Below are positions 59,473 through 64,000 of a stretch of DNA of 64,000 nucleotides, one piece after another; within the stretch, counting starts at the first letter, position 1; the number at the start of each line of letters is the position of its first letter. The stretch comes from CBDAQR01 sp965199055 (lineage in GTDB: Bacteria > Pseudomonadota > Gammaproteobacteria > Pseudomonadales > Halieaceae), in contig CBDAQR010000004.1 in the NCBI GenBank assembly GCA_965199055.1, forward strand, positions 1,116,001 through 1,180,000, in the 5' to 3' direction. A program made the translations under genes and the position numbers. Under the pieces are notes generated by a model that saw nothing but the letters and a program-made list of their open reading frames with translations, had not been told where the DNA came from and made no database searches.

Positions 59473-60969
59473 CTAGCGACCGGTGGCATCCTTGGCCGCC
59501 AGACCTTCCTGTAGGCGCTCGCAAAACGTCTTCAGTATTTGAATACGGGCGTACTTTTTATCGTTGCCCGCAATCAGCGTCCAGGGGGCGTGCTGGGTGC
59601 TGGTGTGTGTAACCATGTCGTGTACCGCCACCTCATAGTCGTCCCATTTGTCGCGATTGCGCCAGTCTTCTTCGGTAATCTTGTGCTGCTTGTGCGGCGT
59701 GACTTCGCGCGCTTTGAAACGTGCGAGCTGTTCCTCTTTGCTGATGTGTACCCAGAATTTCAGTACCACGCTGCCATGGCTGGCCAGGCTTTCCTCGAAT
59801 CGATTGATCTCGGAGTAGGCGCGCTGCCACTCATCTTCTCGAGCAAATCCCTCCACGCGCTCAACCAGCACCCGTCCATACCAGGAGCGGTCGAAAAATG
59901 TGGAGCGCCCGTCGCGCTGGATGTGGCGCCAGAACCGCCAAAGATAGTGGTGCGCGCGCTCTTCATCGGTGGGTGCAGCGAACTGCACCAGACGAAACAA
60001 GCGTGGATCGATGGCCTGGGTGACCCGGCGCAATGCGCTGCCCTTGCCGGCAGCATCCCAGCCTTCGAACACGGCGATGCAGGAAACGCCCTTTTTGCGC
60101 GCTTCCCAGGATAATGTCTCCAAGCGATCCTGGTATTTTTTAAGTTTTTTCTTGTAGTCCTCTGCTGCGAGCTTCTTGTCGATGGGTACCGTGTCCAGAA
60201 TCGTCGGTTGATCGGACAGCAGACTCTGATGGTCGACATTGGGTGGGGGCGCTTGCTCTTCTCTGGCGAAGTGCGACTTCATTGCGCGAAGCAGCGTTTC
60301 GCCGGCTGTAAGATCCCGATAGTTATCATCCTCGGCTTCAATCAAGTGCCAGGGCGCGTGGCTGGTGTCGGTTTCTCGGATCGTGCGCTCGCTGATGCCC
60401 ACAAACTCCCGGTAACGCTTGATGAAGGTTTTGTTTTCCTCCGGAATATTGAGATGTTTGAGATGATCTTTAATGTCGTCCTGCAAGCGCTTCTGTGCGG
60501 AGTCTTCGCTAATATGAAACCACAGCTTTACGAGCAGGGCACCGTCATCGGTCAGCAACTGCTCAAATTCGTTAATGCGCTGCATCTCTGCGTCGAAATC
60601 GCCTTCGTCGAGTTCGCCCATCGCGTGCCGCACGACCGGCTGGGTGTACCAGGAACCGAAGAGTATGCCGAGCATGCCGTTGGCGGGCATGGCGCGCCAG
60701 AAACGCCAGTAATAGGGGCGCTGCTCCTCTTCATCGGAGCGGTCCCAGAAGGCGTGGGTTTCGATCAGCCGAGGGTCCATCCATTCATTGAGCCGGTGCA
60801 CCACGGAGCCTTTGCCGGCGCCCTCGACGCCAGAGACAATGATGATGACGGGGTAGGGCTTGTCCTCTAGCTCGAACTGCAATTGCAGCAGTTCCTGACG
60901 CAGCGCGAGTTGGGCGTCATTGAAGTCTTTTTTCTTCACCTTGCGCCCGAGTTCGAGGGTTTCAAACAT
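59473..60969 (-). CDS. pap: Polyphosphate:AMP phosphotransferase (double PPK2 domain)
   Basis: 498 residues made of two PPK2 domains in tandem. Each has a Walker A (first GVEGAGKGS, about residues 47-55; second GWDAAGKGS, about 303-311) and a lid region (WRFWRAMPANG and WRFWRHIQRDG). The class-II, two-domain PPK2 converts AMP to ADP using polyphosphate (PAP of Acinetobacter, about 475 residues). The second domain is normally the active one. It is alone on the minus strand between fhs and a LysR regulator. Confidence 0.92.
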   Translation of the reverse strand: MFETLELGRKVKKKDFNDAQLALRQELLQLQFELEDKPYPVIIIVSGVEGAGKGSVVHRLNEWMDPRLIETHAFWDRSDEEEQRPYYWRFWRAMPANGMLGILFGSWYTQPVVRHAMGELDEGDFDAEMQRINEFEQLLTDDGALLVKLWFHISEDSAQKRLQDDIKDHLKHLNIPEENKTFIKRYREFVGISERTIRETDTSHAPWHLIEAEDDNYRDLTAGETLLRAMKSHFAREEQAPPPNVDHQSLLSDQPTILDTVPIDKKLAAEDYKKKLKKYQDRLETLSWEARKKGVSCIAVFEGWDAAGKGSALRRVTQAIDPRLFRLVQFAAPTDEERAHHYLWRFWRHIQRDGRSTFFDRSWYGRVLVERVEGFAREDEWQRAYSEINRFEESLASHGSVVLKFWVHISKEEQLARFKAREVTPHKQHKITEEDWRNRDKWDDYEVAVHDMVTHTSTQHAPWTLIAGNDKKYARIQILKTFCERLQEGLAAKDATGR

Positions 60970-61036
60970 GGTTATCCCTTGTCTCTAGATCTGGGTTGAG
61001 TCTGTCACAAACCGCCTCTTGCCGGTTTGAGGCGAA

Positions 61037-61924
61037 TCAAGCCAGAGGTTGATCCTCGCACAGTGCCAACCAGCGGCGCAGACCGGTACTCATGAACTTG
61101 TCGCGGTGCAACACAATGCTGAAGTGGCGCGATAGATTGCGGTGCGGCACTTTGACCTCCACTAGCGATCCCCGCCGGAAGGCATCGGAAAGGCAAATAC
61201 GTGACAGGCAGCCCAGACCCAGACCCGCTTCAACGGCGCGTTTTATGGCTTCGGTGTATTGCAGTTCCAGCGATAAGTCGAGTTCGCCCAGGATGCCTGC
61301 CATCGCCCGATCAAAGGTTTGGCGCGTTCCCGAACCCTGCTCGCGCACGACCCAGGGCGTATTGAGCAATTGCTCGTCGCCGACACTCTCTAGCTGGGCG
61401 TAGGGGTGCCCGGGAGCGGCGAAAACCACCAATTCATCATCGCGCCAGTGCTGAATGTCCAGATCCGGGTGGCGCAGTTCGCCTTCGATCAAGCCGACGT
61501 CCAGTTCATAGTTAGCGACCTGTTCGACGATGCTTGCGGTGTTAGCAACCGTGAGTTCAATATCGGCTTGCGGAAAGGCCTCACGAAACTCGGCAATCAT
61601 TTTAACCGCCAGGTAATTGCCGATGGTCAGCGTCGCTCCCACCCTTAGGTGGCCGAGGTCACCCGTGTCAGCCAGAGCCCTTTCCAGATCCTGTGCCTGC
61701 TCCAATAAGGCTTCAGATTTCGCTTGAAGAGATATCCGTAACTCATTGATTTTTAAACGTTTGCCAACTCTTTCGAATAGCTGAACATCGAACTGGGCTT
61801 CTAGGTCGCGCAGGGCACCGCTGGCGGCAGACTGAGACATCGACAGGCTCTCAGCGGCGCGGCTGATGTTCTGAAAACGGGCCGTGGCCAGGAATACTTC
61901 AAGCTGCCTCAAGGTGTAGCGCAT
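61037..61924 (-). CDS. LysR-family transcriptional regulator
   Basis: 295 residues. An N-terminal winged helix (MRYTLRQLEVFLATARFQNI; SMSQSAASGALRDLEAQFDV) is followed by a periplasmic-binding-like effector domain (LRVGATLTIGNYLAVKMIAE). The pattern resembles YeiE/CysB-type regulators. It begins 8 bases after the end of the glutathione transferase gene on the same strand, so it was probably cotranscribed with it. The IS insertion upstream may now polar-block or drive it. Effector unknown. Confidence 0.9.
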   Translation of the reverse strand: MRYTLRQLEVFLATARFQNISRAAESLSMSQSAASGALRDLEAQFDVQLFERVGKRLKINELRISLQAKSEALLEQAQDLERALADTGDLGHLRVGATLTIGNYLAVKMIAEFREAFPQADIELTVANTASIVEQVANYELDVGLIEGELRHPDLDIQHWRDDELVVFAAPGHPYAQLESVGDEQLLNTPWVVREQGSGTRQTFDRAMAGILGELDLSLELQYTEAIKRAVEAGLGLGCLSRICLSDAFRRGSLVEVKVPHRNLSRHFSIVLHRDKFMSTGLRRWLALCEDQPLA

Positions 61925-62219
61925 GCCGAGTATCAGGCCTCGATGCCGCCGCTTTCGGGTGCGGGTATCGCGCGCTGGTTGTAGAGCAGCGCCTTGATGC
62001 GACTGATGTCCTCATCGCTCAACTGGGTGTAATCGACGCTGATATCTTCGCCCACTGCCATGCCTCGTTGCACCGCCGGGCGTTCGCTAAGCTCGTCAAA
62101 CCAGCGCTTGAAGTACTTGAACTCGTTGATATCAATATCCTGCTTGTCCCAATAGGTGGCCCAGGGATAACAGACCATGTCGGCGATGGTGTAATCGTCG
62201 CCCGCCAGATAGCGGCGAT

Positions 62220-62222
62220 CAT
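62220..62222. repeat. Target site duplication CAT (left copy; right copy 63501-63503)
   Basis: CAT precedes the left IS end at 62220-62222 and follows the right end at 63501-63503. A 3-bp duplication is typical of IS3-family transposition, and its removal restores the gst frame. Confidence 0.85.
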
Positions 62223-62310
62223 AGAGGTGGTCCCAATAATCTGAACAGCGCTATAAGTGGATTCCCTGCCTGACTTAGGGCATCGTATTGCCCGATATCA
62301 GGAGATCAGA

Positions 62311-62613
62311 ATGGCTAGAAGACCTCGCCGCAATCACAAACCTCAATTCAAGGCCAAGGTGGCGCTGGAGGCCCTCAAGGGTGAACAGGCCATGGCAGAA
62401 CTCGCCGAGCGGTTCGACGTTCACCCGAATCAGATCACGCAGTGGAAGACACAGCTTCTGGAGCGGTCCGCTGACGTGTTTGACGGCGGTGAGAGCAAGG
62501 AACCGCCGGTCGATGTGAAGACGCTTCATGCCAAAATCGGTGAGCTGACCTTGGAAAACGATTTTTTAGAAGGCGCGCTCAACAAGGCGGGATTGCTGAG
62601 CGAAAGAAAATGA
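62311..62613 (+). CDS. IS3-family transposase OrfA
   Basis: 100 residues from the ATG at 62311, with AGGAG 7-11 bases ahead. MARRPRRNHKPQFKAKVALE and FDVHPNQITQWKTQLLERSA form the helix-turn-helix that recognises the IS ends; a leucine-zipper-like tail (LHAKIGELTLENDFLEGALN) supports oligomers. A longer in-frame start at 62257 lies in the terminal repeat region and is rejected. Its TGA overlaps the OrfB start (ATGA). A fused OrfAB product through -1 frameshifting near GAAAGAAAATG is possible, as known for the family. Confidence 0.95.
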   Translation: MARRPRRNHKPQFKAKVALEALKGEQAMAELAERFDVHPNQITQWKTQLLERSADVFDGGESKEPPVDVKTLHAKIGELTLENDFLEGALNKAGLLSERK

Positions 62614-63437
62614 TCGACCGCGACCACAAACTGCCAATCAGTCGACAGGCCAAACTTTTGGATATCAGCCGAGGCACGGTGTATTACCAGCCCAAGCCTA
62701 TTAGCCCGCGTGATCAGATACTCATGAATCGCATAGATCGGCTTCACTTGGAGCTGCCATTCGCGGGCTCCCGGATGCTGCAGGATCTGCTGCGGCAGGA
62801 GGGCCACAGGGTGGGCCGTACCAAAGTTCGTCGACTGATGCGTCTCATGGGCATTGAAGCACTGTACCGCAAGCCCAAGACCACTCGGCGGCATCCGCAG
62901 CACAAGGTCTATCCGTACTTACTACGGGGCCTAACTATCGACCGACCCAATCAGGTCTGGGCGATGGATTTGACCTATATCCCGATGGCCAGGGGTTTTG
63001 TCTACCTTGCCGCTGTTGTGGACTGGTACTCTCGGCGCGTGCTGTCGTGGAAAATCTCTACAACCATGGATACGCACTTCTGCCTGGAAGCCGTTGAAGA
63101 GGCCATGGAGAAATTCGGCAAGCCGGATATCTTCAACACCGACCAGGGCAGCCAGTTCACCAGTCTGGCCTTCACTAGTCTGCTGAAGGACGACGGCATC
63201 CAAATCAGCATGGACGGCAAGGGCGCCTGGCGGGACAACGTGTTCGTCGAGCGACTCTGGCGATCAGTGAAGTATGAGGAGGTTTACCTGCATGCCTACG
63301 ACACTGTCTCGGCCGCCAAGGCTGGCCTGGATCGTTACTTCCGGTTCTACAACGGCCGCCGACCCCACAGCAGTCTTGACCGGCAGACACCAGATCAGTT
63401 TTACTTCGAAGCGCTGCCAATACCCATGGCAGCTTAA
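62610..63437 (+). CDS. IS3-family transposase OrfB (DDE integrase core)
   Basis: 275 residues. An HTH_21-like N-terminus (FAGSRMLQDLLRQEGHRVGR) precedes the rve integrase core. The catalytic triad is Asp in WAMDLTYIP, Asp in FNTDQGSQFTS and Glu in NVFVERLWRSVKYEEVYL, with RRPHSSLDRQTPDQFYFEAL at the end. The frame is intact, so the element may still move. Confidence 0.96.
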   Translation: MIDRDHKLPISRQAKLLDISRGTVYYQPKPISPRDQILMNRIDRLHLELPFAGSRMLQDLLRQEGHRVGRTKVRRLMRLMGIEALYRKPKTTRRHPQHKVYPYLLRGLTIDRPNQVWAMDLTYIPMARGFVYLAAVVDWYSRRVLSWKISTTMDTHFCLEAVEEAMEKFGKPDIFNTDQGSQFTSLAFTSLLKDDGIQISMDGKGAWRDNVFVERLWRSVKYEEVYLHAYDTVSAAKAGLDRYFRFYNGRRPHSSLDRQTPDQFYFEALPIPMAA

Positions 63438-64000
63438 ATCCAGGGCAGGCATCCACTTATAGAATCGGGTATTGCTGTTCAAAGAATTGGGTCCACCTCT
63501 CATAGAGCCGATTATTCATGACGCCATAGAGGCGATGCACTTCGTCGCTGTAGCGACGCAGCGCGTACGACTGGTCGCCTTCGCTGTCTTTCAGCCTGGC
63601 GAAGTGGCCGCGCTCGCCAAACTTGGGACCCTGATTAGCCATCTGCCACATTACCCATTGATAGATGTCCCATTTCTCGCGCTCATTGCGACCGCCGAAC
63701 TGTCCGGTCTTCTCTGCGATGTACATCATGCAGGCACCCGATTCGAATACGGACACCGGCGCTCCACCATCGGCAGGCGCGTGATCGACAATGGCGGGCA
63801 TGCGGTGGTTGGGGTTGATCTTGAGAAATTCGGGTTTGAACTGATCACCCTGCCCGATAGACAGGTAGACCACGTTGTAGTCAATGCCGCATTCTTCCAA
63901 TTGAATGGTGAGCTTCTTGCCGTTGGGGGTTGCCCAGTAATGCACGTCGATCATTGTGGAGGCCTGTTGGTTGTTGACTCCTTTGATTGTAGAGTAGGGC

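Larger units (their letters stand above)
62223..63500 (+). mobile_element. Complete IS3-family insertion sequence, 1,278 bp
   Basis: Terminal inverted repeats of 27 bp at 62223-62249 and 63474-63500 (AGAGGTGG outward ends, 23 of 27 matching) flank two overlapping transposase frames. A second inner inverted repeat, CTATAAGTGGAT, lies at 62251-62262 and (inverted) at 63451-63462, separated from the outer one by 1 base on the left but 11 on the right. The ends, both frames and the 3-bp target duplication are intact, so the element looks active and recently inserted. It is oriented opposite to the interrupted gene. Confidence 0.95.
61933..63954 (-). pseudogene. yfcG: YfcG-like glutathione transferase/disulfide reductase gene split by an IS3-family insertion
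   Basis: N-terminal part: 63954-63501, starting MIDVHYWATPNGKKLTIQLE with PNHRMPAIVDHAPADGGAP and VFESGACMMYIAEKTG, the YfcG/YghU signature (thiol-disulfide and organic peroxide activity). C-terminal part: 62222-61933, continuing DRRYLAGDDYTIADMVCYPW and ending SGGIEA. The two parts are separated by the element at 62223-63500. Removing it and one CAT copy gives an uninterrupted 246-residue frame that crosses the junction as MNNRLYDRRYLAGDD at codon 152. In the present state the N part runs on into the IS to a TAA at 63459-63457. A recent insertion is therefore likely; a functional product is not. Confidence 0.92.

Noticed and set aside
60990..61032. Hairpin CGCCTC...GAGGCG after the LysR gene as a terminator
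   Set aside because: Short stem with a 10-base loop and no proper T-run on the minus strand.
1..64000. tRNA, rRNA, CRISPR, prophage or replication origin
   Set aside because: No cloverleaf, rRNA block, spacer array, phage structural gene or DnaA-box cluster was noticed when reading both strands by eye.

Overview
The window is chromosomal DNA of a gammaproteobacterium, probably a marine Halieaceae/OM60-type lineage. This is inferred from the gene content: a sigma-54 psp operon, a NfeD/slipin pair, large acyl-CoA catabolic operons, AtuA, and a peroxiredoxin-glutaredoxin hybrid. No 16S rRNA or tRNA is visible, so the assignment is only an inference. Genes are tightly packed, often with overlapping stop and start codons, and no gene-free stretch exceeds 300 bases.

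Layout. 1-255: start of a HlyD/CvaA-like membrane fusion gene. 0.4-2.7 kb: gabD and a LuxR-type regulator. 2.7-5.8 kb: phage-shock module, with pspF transcribed away from a sigma-54 promoter that drives a small membrane protein, pspA, pspB and pspC. 6.0-7.5 kb: peroxiredoxin-glutaredoxin hybrid and a secreted unknown. 7.6-13.5 kb (minus strand): acyl-CoA ligase, ACAD11-type dehydrogenase, its kinase partner, crotonase and thiolase, together a candidate 4-hydroxyacyl-CoA degradation operon. 13.6-19.1 kb: two hydrolases, a PLP lyase, another acyl-CoA ligase and an AraC regulator. 19.2-31.1 kb: about 13 plus-strand genes around an alpha-methylacyl-CoA racemase (dehydrogenase, HSD10-like SDR, three non-standard CoA enzymes, an orphan carboxyltransferase, a Nudix hydrolase, an AraC regulator). 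31.3-43.3 kb: ten-gene Atu-like operon (acyclic terpene / branched acyl-CoA catabolism) with both carboxylase subunits, an AtuE-like hydratase, three dehydrogenases, AtuA and two SDRs. It is preceded by direct repeats with exact 21-bp period.

43.3-64 kb: lytic transglycosylase, lipid/ester hydrolases and acyltransferases (two of them broken), HTD2-like hydratase, slipin/NfeD, YceI, the AmmeMemoRadiSam set, SprT, a carotenoid oxygenase, formate-THF ligase, polyphosphate:AMP phosphotransferase and a LysR regulator. The window ends in a YfcG-like glutathione transferase gene cut by a complete 1,278-bp IS3-family element with a 3-bp target duplication.

Overall the region is dominated by CoA-thioester metabolism. 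Acids are activated by several ligases, alpha-methyl stereochemistry is handled by the racemase, and beta-methyl branches by the biotin carboxylase route. 4-hydroxy groups are probably handled by the kinase/dehydrogenase pair. Four genes carry recent-looking disruptions: a 19-bp tandem duplication, a frameshift, a nonsense codon and the IS insertion. The best candidates for under-described biology are the kinase/ACAD operon, the Atu-like operon with its putative operator, the racemase operon, the palindromic PSEG repeats inside pspF, and the AmmeMemoRadiSam set.
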